This document shows positions 20,328 to 30,044 of a DNA stretch of 35,198 nucleotides, in pieces. The stretch lies in the NCBI GenBank assembly GCA_940588625.1, contig CALNPU010000018.1, positions 1-35,198 of the forward strand, given 5' to 3'. The position numbers were made by a program, and so were the translations under genes. The stretch's first letter is position 1. Every line of letters starts with the position of its first letter. The notes beneath the pieces are model-generated. The model did not search any database and had not been told where the DNA came from. It saw only the letters and a program-made list of their open reading frames with translations. The DNA is from an uncultured Caballeronia sp. Its GTDB lineage: Bacteria; Pseudomonadota; Gammaproteobacteria; Burkholderiales; Burkholderiaceae.

Positions 20328-21362
20328 ATGAACACCGCCACCCAGGGTTCTTGCCGAAAGCAGCGGGCCAGACAGAAAGCCGGCGTCTTCGCGCTACGGT
20401 TTTCTCAAAGGCAATCCGCAGCTCACGAAGAACGGCGAACTCAAGCATCTGCTTACTACCATAGAAGGCCTTCCGCGCGTGATCGTCACGCATATTCTCG
20501 ATACCGCTGAACAGTTCGTCAGCGTGACGGATCGCGAGATCAAGAAAGTGCCATTGCTGCGCCGCAAGTCAGTCTTCAACCTGTTCTTCGAGAACTCCAC
20601 GCCACCCGGACCATGTTCGAGATCGCCGCGAAGCGGCTCTCGGCGGATGTGCTGAACCTGAATATCAATGTGTCGTCCACGAGCAAGGGTGAATCGCTGC
20701 TCGACACCATCAATAACCTCTCGGCCATGCACGCGGACATGTTCGTCGTGCGTCATGCATCAAGTGGTGCGCCATATCTGATCGCTGAGCATTGTGCGCC
20801 GCATGTGCACGTGATCAATGCCGGCGACGGGCGTTATGCACACCCCACGCAGGGTTTGCTCGACATGTACACCATCCGCCATTACAAGTGCGATTTCACG
20901 AATCTGCGTGTGGCTATAGTCGGTGACATCCTGCATTCGTGCGTCGCCCGTTCGGACATTCACGCGCTGACCACGCTTGGCGTGCCGGAAGTGCGCGCGA
21001 TTGGTCCGCGCACCTTGCTGCCCAGCGATCTCAACGAGATGGGCGTGCACGTGTATCACAACTTCGACAAAGGTTTGAAGGGTGTCGATGTGATCATCAT
21101 GCTGCGCTTGCAGAACGAACGCATGAGCGGCGCGTTGCTGCCCTCGGCGCAAGAGTATTTCAAGTCCTGGGGACTGACGCCGGAGTGTCTTGCGCTGGCC
21201 GCGCCTGACGCTATCGTGATGCATCCCGGACCGATGAATCGCGGCGTGGAAATCGATTCGCAAGTGGCCGATGGCCCACAATCGGTGATTCTCAATCAGG
21301 TCACGTTCGGAATTGCCGTGCGGATGGCGGTAATGGGCATCTTTGCCGGAAATAACGACTAA
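20328..21362 (+). pseudogene. pyrB: Aspartate carbamoyltransferase catalytic chain, frameshifts plus active-site substitution
   Basis: ATG 20328 begins MNTATQ. Frame is lost within the first ten codons; the correct frame then reads [20 protein letters not shown] and [19 protein letters not shown] up to NLFFENST. One base is missing near 20602 inside the carbamoyl-phosphate loop STRTRT. From there [20 protein letters not shown] to [12 protein letters not shown] is open, with [20 protein letters not shown] and LRLQNERM. In [12 protein letters not shown] (codon 20940-20942, TGC) the family has HSRVARS, an arginine in the active site, so even the corrected protein would be doubtful. The first committed step of pyrimidine synthesis is affected. 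It is followed four bases later by pyrC'. Confidence 0.92.
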
Positions 21363-21366
21363 TACC

Positions 21367-22651
21367 ATGAAGATCCATATTCAGGGCGGCACGCTCATTG
21401 ACCCGGCTGCGGGCACCGAAACCCAGGCCGATGTGTTTATCGCAGCGGGGAAGATCGTAGCCATTGGCGAGGCCTCCGCCGATTTCGACGCGGCGCGGGT
21501 GATCGATGCAAAAGGGTTGGCCCTTGCACCAGGTTTCGTCGACCTGAAGCGCGCGGTTGCGCGAGCCGGGCTTTGAACACAAGGCCACGCTCGCGTCAGA
21601 AATGGCGACCGCGGCTGCCGGTGGTGTGACCAGTTTCGTCTGTCCGCCCGATACCGATCCCGTTCTCGATGAACCAAGTTTTGTCGAAATGCTCAAGTTC
21701 CGCGCGCAGAAGTTGCATCAGGCGCATGTGCATCCGCTCGGCGCGTTGACCGTGGGGCTCAAGGGTCAGGTGATCACCGAGATGGTCGAGCTGACCGAGT
21801 CTGGTTGTATCGGCTTCTCCAGGCGGATACACCGATTGTCGATACCCGCACGCTGTTGCGCGCGCTGCAATACGCGACCACGTACGGGTATGCCGTGTGG
21901 CTGCGTCCGCAAGACTCTTATATGGCGAGCGGCGGTGTGGCGGCAAGTGGCGCGGTGACGTCGCGGCTGGGGTTGTCGGGCGTACCGGTATCGGCGGAAA
22001 CCATCGCGTTGTATACTATTTTCGAGTTGGTTCGGGTGTCGGGAGCACGCGTGCACTTGTCGCATTTGTCGTCGTCGGGCGTTGCGCTCGTGTGCCAAGC
22101 GAAGACCGAGGGCTTGCCCGTGACCTGCAACGTGACCATCAACCACGTGCATCTGACCGATATGGACATCGGTTATTTCAATTCGCAATTCCGCCTTGAT
22201 CCACCGTTGCGCTCGCAGCGTGACCGGGATGCGATTCGCGCGGGCCTGGGGGATGGTACCACCGACGCAATCTGTCCCGATCACACCCCGCTCGACGACG
22301 AAAAGCTGCTGCCTTTCACCGAAGCCACGCCGGGCGCGACCGGGCTGGAACTGCTGCTGTCGCTGACGGTGAAATGGGCACGTGAGGCTGGTGTGCCGCT
22401 GGCGAAGGCGCTCACGCGCATCACGACCGCGCCGGCCGGCGTGCTCAAGCTGAACGCGGGGCGCGTATAGCGGTCGGCGAGTCAGCCGATCTCTGTCTCT
22501 TCGACCCCGCCGCCGAATGGCTCGTTGAACCCGCGAAGCTAAAGAGCCCCAGGGCCACAACTCACCGTTCCTCGGTTATGAGCTGCCGGCGCGCGTCCTC
22601 ATGACGCTTGTCTCGGGGCATATGCGTATGAAGCGCGCTAACCGGTCCTGA
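21367..22651 (+). pseudogene. Dihydroorotase-like PyrC' (non-catalytic ATCase partner), four frameshifts
   Basis: Starts MKIHIQGGTLIDPAAGTE at 21367. The corrected protein reads APGFVDLSARLREPGFEHKA, so the zinc-binding HxH of true dihydroorotases is absent (DLSARLREPG instead of DxHxHxREPG). This marks the pseudo-dihydroorotase that proteobacteria encode after pyrB as a structural partner of ATCase. Lesions are one extra A near 21550, one missing C in a C-run near 21823, a TA insertion near 22467 creating a TAG, and another shift near 22540. Later motifs are PQDSYMASGGVAASGAVTSR, VHLSHLSSSGVALVCQAKTE and ICPDHTPLDDEKLLPF, with the end KRANRS at 22651. A catalytic PyrC should be encoded elsewhere. 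Confidence 0.85.
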
Positions 22652-22653
22652 TC

Positions 22654-23463
22654 ATGTTTGCTTTCCGCAAAGCACGGATTTTTGGGCATCTGCTGCACGG
22701 GATGTGGACTGTAGCCACGCGTTTTCCCAACGCGACGCCTCAGGTGCGCATGGAGTTGAATCGGCGCTGGTCGATTGAAATGTTGCGTCGATGCGGGATG
22801 AAGCTTGTGGTGCATAATGATCAGGCGCGGCTCGATAGCGGGGCGCTGGTGGTCGGCAACCACGTGTCCTGGATCGATATCTACGTGATTAATGCATGGC
22901 GGCCGACGCCGTTCGTCTCGAAGGCTGAAGTGCGCCAATGGCCGCTGGTCGGCTGGCTCGCGCAGCAACTCGACACGATCTTCCTGCAACGTGAAAAACG
23001 TAGCGATGCCAAACGCATCATGCATGAGCTGTCGGAACGGCTCGTGCGCGGCGAACTCATGTGCGTGTTTCCGGAAGGGACGACGTCGCTTGGTACTGAC
23101 TTGCTGCCGTTTCACTCCAACCTGTTTCAGGCGACTGTATCGGCGTCCTGTCCGGTGCAGCCAATCTGCCTGATGTACGAAGGCGCGAACGGACGGCAGT
23201 CGGAAGCACCAGCTTATATCGATGACTTGACGCTCGCGTTCACGCTGAACGCCATGCTTCGCGATACGCCGCTGACGGCACATCTTTACGTCTGCGACGC
23301 GATCGCGCCGGGCGCCGACAGGCGCGCGCTGGCGAAAGAAACGCAGGCGGCAGTGGAGGCGGCGTTGCGGCGGATGCAGCAGGGGTTGCGGGCGCCGGCT
23401 GCGGTCGTTGGCGACGACGTGGGTGCGGTTGCCGAGTTCGAAGCGGTGACGCCGCGGCATTGA
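22654..23463 (+). CDS. plsC: 1-acyl-sn-glycerol-3-phosphate acyltransferase
   Basis: 269 residues from ATG 22654, two bases after the pyrC' stop. The acyltransferase blocks are present: GALVVGNHVSWIDIYVIN (block I, NHxxxxD), KAEVRQWPLVGWLAQQLDTI (block II), and MCVFPEGTTSLGTDLLPFHS (block III, PEGT). VQPICLMYEGAN is block IV. An N-terminal hydrophobic segment (FGHLLHGMWTVATRF) probably associates it with the inner membrane. The enzyme converts lysophosphatidate to phosphatidate in phospholipid synthesis. It closes the yqgE-ruvX-pyr run and is intact; the essential last gene has survived downstream of three broken ones. Confidence 0.9.
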   Translation: MFAFRKARIFGHLLHGMWTVATRFPNATPQVRMELNRRWSIEMLRRCGMKLVVHNDQARLDSGALVVGNHVSWIDIYVINAWRPTPFVSKAEVRQWPLVGWLAQQLDTIFLQREKRSDAKRIMHELSERLVRGELMCVFPEGTTSLGTDLLPFHSNLFQATVSASCPVQPICLMYEGANGRQSEAPAYIDDLTLAFTLNAMLRDTPLTAHLYVCDAIAPGADRRALAKETQAAVEAALRRMQQGLRAPAAVVGDDVGAVAEFEAVTPRH

Positions 23464-23688
23464 ACGGTACAGTCGGTAATTGGGCGGACCTCGATATTGG
23501 GTCGAGTACAACGCCTGCCCAGATCGACTCCTGAACCCGCCGGACGTAAAAACCCATCTCGCCGTCCATGCTCGACGCAGATTTATACTTCATCGAGCAG
23601 GTCTACCATCAGGGCGCAAAAGCAGCGAGACTTACTCTTACTACATCGCGCTGCATCATCCAGGCACCTATCGGCTTAGAGGGCTTTT

Positions 23689-24777
23689 ATGATTCTGGTA
23701 ACGGGGGGCGCTGGATTTATCGGCGCTAATTTCGTGCTCGACTGGCTGACTGCCGCAAGCGAAGCTGTCCTCAACGTAGACAAGCTGACCTACGCCGGGA
23801 ATCTGGGGACGCTCAAGTCAGTGCGAAGCAACCTTAAGCATATTTTCGCGCGGGCGGATATCTGCGACCGCGCTGCGATGGATGCGCTGCTCAGCCAGCA
23901 TAAACCTCGCGCGATCCTGCATTTCGCCGCTGAAAGTCACGTGGATCGGTCCATTCACGGGCCCGCCGAGTTTGTTCAGACCAATTTTGTTGGCACGTTC
24001 ACGCTGCTCGAAGCGGCGCTTGCCTATTGGAAAACGCTGCCCGGCGCGGATCAGATGGCGTTTCGTTTTTTGCATGTATCGACGGATGAAGTATTCGGCT
24101 CGCTGTCCGCCAACGACACGCCGTTCTCCGAGACTACGCCTTACGCGCCAAACAGCCCGTATTCCGCGACTAAAGCTGCTTCCGATCATCTGGTGCGGGC
24201 ATATAGGCATACCTATGGCCTGCCGGTCGTGACGACGAATTGCTCGAACAATTACGGACCGTATCAGTTTCCCGAGAAGCTGATTCCGCTAGTCATCGGG
24301 AATGCGCTGAGCGGCAAGCCTTTGCCTGTTTATGGCGATGGTCAAAATATCCGTGACTGGCTTTACGTTGGCGACCATTGCGCGGCGATTCGCGAAGTGT
24401 TGGCGCGTGGCCGGCCAGGTGAAACGTATAACGTCGGTGGTTGGAACGAGAAGACGAACCTGGATGTTGTGCATGCCGTGTGCGACCTGTTGGACCGGCT
24501 GAAAGCGAAAGCCTCCGGTTCATACCGCGACCAGATCAGCTTCGTCGCGGATCGACCGGGTCATGACCGCCGTTATGCTATCGACGCGCGCAAGCTCGAA
24601 CGTGAACTCGGCTGGAAGCCGGCGGAAACGTTCGAGACTGGCATCGATAAAACGGTGCGGTGGTATCTCGACAACCAGGCGTGGGTCGACGAAGTGGCGT
24701 CCGGTGAATATTGCAAGTGGGTCGAGGCCAACTATGCGCAGCGTGTGTGTGAACTCCATAAACCCAACAAGGACTGA
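23689..24777 (+). CDS. rfbB: dTDP-glucose 4,6-dehydratase
   Basis: 362 residues from ATG 23689, behind AGAGGGC. It shows the NAD-binding glycine motif [32 protein letters not shown], the catalytic region [12 protein letters not shown] with threonine, aspartate and glutamate in place, and the YxxxK motif in [34 protein letters not shown] and [17 protein letters not shown] follow. It is an extended short-chain dehydrogenase that makes dTDP-4-keto-6-deoxyglucose from dTDP-glucose, the second step toward dTDP-L-rhamnose. It is first of rfbB-A-C-D; the stop lies two bases before the rfbA start. Intact. Since rfbA and rfbD are broken, its substrate may have to come from another nucleotidyltransferase. 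Confidence 0.96.
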   Translation: MILVTGGAGFIGANFVLDWLTAASEAVLNVDKLTYAGNLGTLKSVRSNLKHIFARADICDRAAMDALLSQHKPRAILHFAAESHVDRSIHGPAEFVQTNFVGTFTLLEAALAYWKTLPGADQMAFRFLHVSTDEVFGSLSANDTPFSETTPYAPNSPYSATKAASDHLVRAYRHTYGLPVVTTNCSNNYGPYQFPEKLIPLVIGNALSGKPLPVYGDGQNIRDWLYVGDHCAAIREVLARGRPGETYNVGGWNEKTNLDVVHAVCDLLDRLKAKASGSYRDQISFVADRPGHDRRYAIDARKLERELGWKPAETFETGIDKTVRWYLDNQAWVDEVASGEYCKWVEANYAQRVCELHKPNKD

Positions 24778-24779
24778 CG

Positions 24780-25677
24780 ATGGCCCGCAAAGGCATCATT
24801 CTCGCCGGTGGTTCGGGTACGGGGCTCTATCCAATCACCCATGTTGTCTCGAAGCAGTTGCTGCCCGTGTACGACAACAAACCGATGATCTACTACCCGT
24901 TTTCCACGCTGATGAGCGCGGGAATTCGCGACGTGCTGATCATATCGACACCACAGGATGCGCCGCGTTTCGAATCGATGTTCGGCGATGGTAGCCAGTG
25001 GGGCATGAACATCCAGTACGCGCGGTGCAGCCGTCGCCAGACGGACTGGCACAGGCGTTCATCATTGGTGAGGAGTTCATTGGCGGAGACACCTGCGCGC
25101 TGATTCTCGGTGACAATATTTTCTACAGCCATGATCTCGGCAAGCAATTCTCGGATGCCAGCGCAAAGATCGACGGCGCGACGGTTTTTGCGTACCACGT
25201 GCACGACCCCGAGCGTTACGGCGTGGTTGAATTCGATGCGAATTTCCGCGCGTTGTCGATTGAAGAAAAGCCTGCGGCGCCGCGTTCGAACTATACGGTG
25301 ACCGGCCTCTATTTCTACGATAACAACGTCTGCGAGATCGCGGCCGACATCGAACCCTCGTCGCGTGGAGAGCTCGAAATCACCGATGTGAATTCGTTTT
25401 ATCTTGCGCAGAGCAAGCTGGACGTGGAGATCATGGGGCGAGGTTTTGCGTGGTTTGATACCGGCACGCCCGATTCGCTGATCGATGCTGCGTTGTTCAT
25501 CGCGACATTGCAGAAACGCCAGGGCCTGATGGCCGCTGTCCTGAAGAAATTGCGTACCGTCGTGGATGGATCGACGGCGAGCAATTGTTGAAGCTCGTGC
25601 ACCCGCTTGCAAGAACTGCCTACGGGCAATATTTGCTCAATCTACTTAAGAACCACGTCGTATGGCCGTCCACTTAA
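24780..25677 (+). pseudogene. rfbA: Glucose-1-phosphate thymidylyltransferase, frameshifts plus lost active-site arginine
   Basis: ATG 24780 begins [20 protein letters not shown]. The nucleotide-binding signature is GGxGTRLxP in this family, but codon 24822-24824 is GGG, giving glycine at the arginine position. A CG insertion near 25028 breaks the frame after GMNIQYA; the other frame continues [65 protein letters not shown] and [21 protein letters not shown] further shift near 25542 leads to [20 protein letters not shown] and LLNLLKNHVV before the stop at 25675-25677, overlapping rfbC. Normal length is about 295 residues. The enzyme forms dTDP-glucose from glucose-1-phosphate. Confidence 0.93.
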
Positions 25678-26213
25678 CCGCTACCGCGTTGCCGGAAGTC
25701 GTGGTCATCGAGCCGGAAGTATTCGGCGATGCCCGCGGCTTTTTCTACGAAAGCTTCAACAGCCGCGATTTCAGCGAGCACGTGCAGGCGGGCGTCGAAT
25801 TCGTGCAGGACAATCATTCGTGCTCGGTTAGAGGTGTGTTGCGCGGACTGCATTATCAGATCGCGCATGCGCAGGGCAAACTCGTGCGTGTGGTGGAAGG
25901 CGAGGTGTTCGACGTCGCCGTCGATATCCGCAAGAGTTCCCCCCGGTTCGGCAAGTGGAGCGGCGTAAAGCTGTCGGCGGAGAACCGTCGGCAGGTGTGG
26001 GTGCCGCTGGGGTTCGCGCATGGTTTTGTCGTGCTGTCGGAGTCGGCGCAGTGCCTTTATAAGACGACCGATTACTGGTATCCGGAGCATACGCGAAGCA
26101 TTCTCTGGAATGATCCGGCAATCGGGATTAAGTGGCCGATCGACTTTGAGCCGCTGCTTTCCGCGAAAGACGCGGCGGGCGTCCGCCTGGCCGACGCGGA
26201 GCATTTCGAATGA
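25662..26213 (+). CDS. rfbC: dTDP-4-dehydrorhamnose 3,5-epimerase
   Basis: 183 residues from ATG 25662, overlapping the end of rfbA. RmlC cupin features are VVVIEPEVFGDARGFFYESF, then NHSCSVRGVLRGLHYQ with the substrate-binding arginine and catalytic histidine. GEVFDVAVDIRKSSPRFG carries the catalytic aspartate, and the lid WVPLGFAHGFVVLSESAQCL YKTTDYWYPEHTRSILWNDP is complete. The cysteine in NHSCS stands where relatives have lysine or arginine. Length is normal and the frame is open. It epimerises C3 and C5 of the 4-keto sugar, third step toward dTDP-L-rhamnose. With rfbA and rfbD broken its product would not be completed unless paralogues exist. Confidence 0.95.
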   Translation: MAVHLTATALPEVVVIEPEVFGDARGFFYESFNSRDFSEHVQAGVEFVQDNHSCSVRGVLRGLHYQIAHAQGKLVRVVEGEVFDVAVDIRKSSPRFGKWSGVKLSAENRRQVWVPLGFAHGFVVLSESAQCLYKTTDYWYPEHTRSILWNDPAIGIKWPIDFEPLLSAKDAAGVRLADAEHFE

Positions 26214-26223
26214 GGGCCCGTAG

Positions 26224-27102
26224 ATGACTACCGGAGACGAGCGGAAACTCGTTTTGCTGACGGGTGCCAACGGTCAGGTCGGCTTCGAACTGGCGCGTAG
26301 CCTGGAGGGTTTGGGACGAGTCGTGGCGCTGGATCGCCGCGGCCTTGATCTTACGGATTCCGAACAGATTCAGCGAGTCGTACGCGAACTGTCGCCGGCG
26401 TTGATTGTCAACGCGGCAACTTATACGGCTGTGGATTCAGCCGAAAGCGATGCCGCTGCCGCCATGCGCCTCAATGCCGAAGCACCGGATATTCTGGCGC
26501 AGGAGGCGAAGTGTCTTGGCGCGCTCTACGGATTATGTCTTCGATGGGACGGTCCGTACGAAGAAGACGATGCCGCGAATCCGTTGAATGTCTACGGCAA
26601 GAGCAAGCTTGCCGGCGAGCAGGCGATTGCGGCGTCGGGTTGCGCGCATCTGATCTTCCGGACGAGCTGGGTGTACGGCGCGCGAGGCAAGAACTTCCTT
26701 AGAACGATGTTGCAGCTTGGCGTGCACCGTGAGGAGTTGAGCGGGGTGGCTGACCAGATAGGCGCGCCGACATGGTCCAGGACCATCGCGACGATAAACG
26801 TTGGAGGTGTTGTCAGCTTCTTGCCCAGGATCTGGATGAGTGGCTGCGGTGGTACTCGGGCATTTACCACCTGACCGCTTCCGGCGCGACCTCGTGGTGC
26901 GGCTTCGCTCAGGACATATCGACGCTGAAGCAGAAGCCGGTGGTCAAGGCGATCCCTACGGCAGCTTTATTCGCAATATCCAACTGCGGCGGCTCGCCCG
27001 TGGAACTCCCGGCTATCAAACCAGAAGTTGTTCACCATGTTTGGGGGAACGGCGCCTGACTGGCGTGCGGCACTGGAACTCTGCATGGCGGATTTGTTGT
27101 AA
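26224..27102 (+). pseudogene. rfbD: dTDP-4-dehydrorhamnose reductase, deletions and frameshifts
   Basis: ATG 26224 begins MTTGDERKLVLLTGANGQVG with the NADPH-binding motif, followed by LIVNAATYTAVDSAESDAAA. After KCLGALYG the expected LIHYSTDYVFDG segment is damaged by small deletions between about 26520 and 26560. The words TDYVFDGT survive in another frame and the catalytic serine/threonine region is lost from translation. NPLNVYGKSKLAGEQAIAAS (YxxxK) and RTSWVYGARGKNFLRTMLQL remain in frame. Later shifts near 26800 and 26930 scatter EWLRWYSGIYHLTASGATSW CGFAQ and the C-terminus APDWRAALELCMADLL, ending at 27102. About 298 codons when repaired. The enzyme makes dTDP-L-rhamnose. Dead as written, and by more than homopolymer errors. 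Confidence 0.92.
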
Positions 27103-27124
27103 ATCCGCGACGTGCGTGCGGCCT

Positions 27125-27979
27125 TTAGTCGATGACTGCGCGGCAGTTCGAGCATTCCACCTGGGTCACGGTGCGTTCGGCCGGGTTGCTTGCCAGGCGC
27201 ACCGCAGTGAGCTCTTCGCCCCACACGCAGCCTGAATCGAGGCCGATGACGTTATCGCGGATGATCAGACCCAGCGCAGCCCAATGGCCGAACACGACTG
27301 TGACATCCGATGTTCCGCGCGACTGCACGTCGAACCAGGGCATGAAACCCGTGGGTGCCGAGTCCACGCCGCCGCTGGACGAGAAGTCCATGTCGCCTTC
27401 GGCGGAGCAAAAGCGCAGGCGCGTCAGCGCGTTGCACACCACGCGCAGCCGGTCGCAGCCCTTGAGCTTGGGTTTCCAGCGGGCCGGCTCATTGCCGTAG
27501 AGGCTCGCGAGCGTTTCTTTCCAGTTGGGCGCGCGCAGGGCGCGCTGGAATTCGTCGGCGAGTTCGAGTGTCAGCGCGACGTCCCATTGCGGCAGGACGC
27601 CCGCATGAACCATCAGCATGCCGTGATCGAAGTGCGCAATCGGGCGATGCCGAACCCAGTCGAGGAGATCGGCGGCGTCCGGGGCGGCCAGGATTTCGTC
27701 GATAGTGTCGCCTTTTTTCGACTTCCGGATACCCGCCGAAACGGACAGCAGATGCAGGTCATGATTGCCGAGGACGGCAACGGCGCGGTCGCCCAGGGCG
27801 ATCAGATCGCGCAGGGTGGCGAGCGATTCGGGGCCTCGGTTGATGATGTCCCCGGCGAACCACAACGGCGTGGCGTCGCTCGGCGCGGTTTTGGTCAGCA
27901 GACGCTGGAATGCTTCGCGGCAACCCTGGATATCGCCGAAAGCGAGGGGAACGGAGCGTTGCGGGAATAAAGATGCCAT
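27125..27979 (-). CDS. apaH: Symmetrical bis(5'-nucleosyl)-tetraphosphatase
   Basis: 284 residues (E. coli ApaH has about 280). The calcineurin-type phosphoesterase motifs are present in order: FGDIQGCREAF, FAGDIINRGPESLATLR, VLGNHDLHLLS, and MLMVHAGVLPQWD. TVVFGHWAALGL and GLDSGCVWGEELTAVRL follow. ApaH hydrolyses Ap4A to two ADP and removes Np4 caps from mRNA. It is transcribed toward rfbD, so the two genes converge with only 22 bases between stops. Start MASLFPQRSVPLAFGD at 27979 is chosen because the fold begins within ten residues. Intact. Confidence 0.95.
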   Translation of the reverse strand: MASLFPQRSVPLAFGDIQGCREAFQRLLTKTAPSDATPLWFAGDIINRGPESLATLRDLIALGDRAVAVLGNHDLHLLSVSAGIRKSKKGDTIDEILAAPDAADLLDWVRHRPIAHFDHGMLMVHAGVLPQWDVALTLELADEFQRALRAPNWKETLASLYGNEPARWKPKLKGCDRLRVVCNALTRLRFCSAEGDMDFSSSGGVDSAPTGFMPWFDVQSRGTSDVTVVFGHWAALGLIIRDNVIGLDSGCVWGEELTAVRLASNPAERTVTQVECSNCRAVID

Positions 27980-28732
27980 GTGGGAACGATGCGAAAAATG
28001 AATCTATTGCCGGCACGGGCGCGGCGCGTGAGCGGACCTTATTGGCATGCAGATCTATTGAGAGACTTGTCGCCGGGCCGTTCTGGAGAGGCCGAGGTGC
28101 TGTGGCGGGCTTGCATGGGCTTGGGCACTGGCCGCGCAAGCAGGCTAAATCACCGTGACATGATAACCGAGGTTGGTTGAGGCCTGCTGCGGTTTGAAGG
28201 TCATCGGTGAACTACTGAATTTCTGGTTTCAGCAAGCCGGCAGGCCCGGGCAATTTTATCTGTGCCCGCAGAACATCGTGTGAAATAGTGTTAAGCGAGC
28301 GGACACACTGTCGCCTCAAGATCAACGCGAGCGCTTTTAATAATTTTTTGATCGTTTTTTCGCTGTTTACAATCACGGCAACTACGAGGGCGATTTCGGC
28401 GGACTTCGGCTACTTCGAGGCGGCTCCTGGGCCATTTGTCGACCGGGGGTTTTTGGAATTATCCGATTAATTTAATGGCAGCGTTGTCATGGCCGATTCA
28501 GATTGGTCATTCGGTTCGGCCGCTGCAATTTTTTCCGGACTGCACTTTGACACGTTGGCGATTCGCTCACGCAATGTCTTTCGAGGCGGCAGCATGTCGT
28601 GTCCGGCTGCAGATGCATATGTCTCGACCGACGAAGCGTTTTGCGCGTCGGATATAATCGCACCATTTTTGAGCCATTCTCCACCGTTGTGCCGGATTTG
28701 CATGATGGTGGGTTTTTCCAAGGGAGATGGAA
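27980..28732. other. Long gene-poor stretch before gmd
   Basis: About 750 bases with no gene that I can support. A plus-strand frame from about 27980 to 28180 has protein-like composition but no ribosome site or recognised motif. The right half is more AT-rich than its surroundings, with several T-runs, and contains a TATAAT at 28653-28658 without a good -35 element at 17 bases. It probably holds the apaH promoter at the left end and the promoter of the gmd cluster at the right end. The base composition would also fit a former junction of the acquired polysaccharide cluster. Confidence 0.4.
28653..28658 (+). promoter_or_regulatory. Perfect -10 hexamer upstream of gmd
   Basis: TATAAT occurs 75 bp before the gmd start, at a distance suited to a promoter. 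The -35 region at 17-bp spacing (about 28630-28635) does not resemble TTGACA, so this is a weak call. Confidence 0.3.
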
Positions 28733-29767
28733 TTGACGGGCACAGTTGTAACTGGCATTACCGGGCAGGACGGGGCATATCTCACGCAGTTGCTGCTGGA
28801 AAAGGGCTACGACGTCCACGGCACCTATCGGCGCACGAGCTCGGTCAACTTTTGGCGGATGGAAGAACTGGGCGTCCTGAACCATCCCAAGCTGCATCTC
28901 GTCGAACACGACTTGACCGATCTGGGCGCGTCTATCCGCCTGTTCGAAAAGGCGCAGCCGCGCGAGGTTTATAATCTGGCGGCGCAAAGCTTCGTGGGCG
29001 TGTCGTTCGACCAGCCGGCTACAACTGCCGAGATCACCGGTGTTGGCGCACTGAACCAGCTGGAGGCTATTCGTATTGTCGACAAATCGATTCGCTTCTA
29101 CCAGGCATCGACGTCGGAGATGTTCGGCAAGGTGCAAGCCATTCCGCAGAAAGAAGACACGCCGTTTTATCCGCGCAGCCCGTATGGCGTCGCCAAGCTG
29201 TATGCGCACTGGATCACGATCAACTATCGCGAGTCCTACGATATCTTTGGTTCGAGCGGCATCTTGTTCAACCATGAGTCGCCGTTGCGCGGCCGTGAGT
29301 TCGTCACGCGCAAGATCACGGATTCGGTCGCCAAGCTCTCGCTTGGGAAGCTCGATGTGATCGAACTGGGCAACCTGGACGCCAAGCGTGACTGGGGTTT
29401 CGCGAAGGAATACGTCGAAGGCATGTACCGCATGCTGCAGGCCGACGAACCCGATACCTTCGTGCTTGCCACCAACCGTACGGAAACCGTACGTGATTTT
29501 GTGACCATGGCGCTCAAGGGTGTTAGTATTGAAACCGAATGGCGCGGCGCGGGCGACAAAGAAGAATGCGTCGATGCTTCCAACGGCCGAGTGATTGTTC
29601 GGATCAATCCCAAGTTTCACCGTCCGGCTGAAGTCGAGTTGCTGATTGGCGATGCAACGAAGGCGAAGGAAAAGCTGGGCTGGGAGCCGAAAACCACGCT
29701 TGAGCAGCTGTGCAAGATGATGGTTGAGGAAGATCTGCGCCGTAACAAGGCAAGGTTCTTGTTCTGA
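28733..29767 (+). CDS. gmd: GDP-mannose 4,6-dehydratase
   Basis: I choose TTG 28733 ([16 protein letters not shown]) as start because AAGGGAG at 28720-28726 is six bases before it. The in-frame ATG at 28727 directly abuts that site and could not use it. About 344 residues. Features are the NADP-binding [47 protein letters not shown], the catalytic [10 protein letters not shown] and [19 protein letters not shown] (YxxxK), [15 protein letters not shown] and the C-terminal [20 protein letters not shown]. It forms GDP-4-keto-6-deoxy-mannose, precursor of GDP-D-rhamnose, L-fucose and related sugars. It is first of a three-gene intact run for a surface polysaccharide; the reductase that would set the final sugar is not in the window. 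Confidence 0.95.
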   Translation: MTGTVVTGITGQDGAYLTQLLLEKGYDVHGTYRRTSSVNFWRMEELGVLNHPKLHLVEHDLTDLGASIRLFEKAQPREVYNLAAQSFVGVSFDQPATTAEITGVGALNQLEAIRIVDKSIRFYQASTSEMFGKVQAIPQKEDTPFYPRSPYGVAKLYAHWITINYRESYDIFGSSGILFNHESPLRGREFVTRKITDSVAKLSLGKLDVIELGNLDAKRDWGFAKEYVEGMYRMLQADEPDTFVLATNRTETVRDFVTMALKGVSIETEWRGAGDKEECVDASNGRVIVRINPKFHRPAEVELLIGDATKAKEKLGWEPKTTLEQLCKMMVEEDLRRNKARFLF

Positions 29768-30044
29768 TTTTCGGTCAGGCCGGCTCGGTTTTACTGACGC
29801 TGGCCTGCTTGTCAGTTATGTATTGGCTATGTCGCGCTGAATTGTTTGCGTTGTATTTGCAAGACAGCGCGGCATTTGCATTTGGTTTTGCGGATAGTCT
29901 GCTTGGCTTGCGCGGGGAATCGCGACGGCGTTCGCACCCTCCGGTGCCCGGCACGATACCTGTTCCTGGTTGTGCGTGGCGTGGATCAAGCTTCAGCCTG
30001 GTCGCCGGGAACCTCAACGTACACATAAAAGCGCAGCGGAATTT

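Noticed and set aside
23464-23688. A possible gene or terminator between plsC and rfbB
   Set aside because: No open frame with a start signal and no clear hairpin with T-tract was found in these 225 bases.
29768-30044. A small hydrophobic open frame between gmd and the methyltransferase (such as TLACLSVMYWLC)
   Set aside because: Too short, no ribosome site, and no recognised motif; treated as intergenic.
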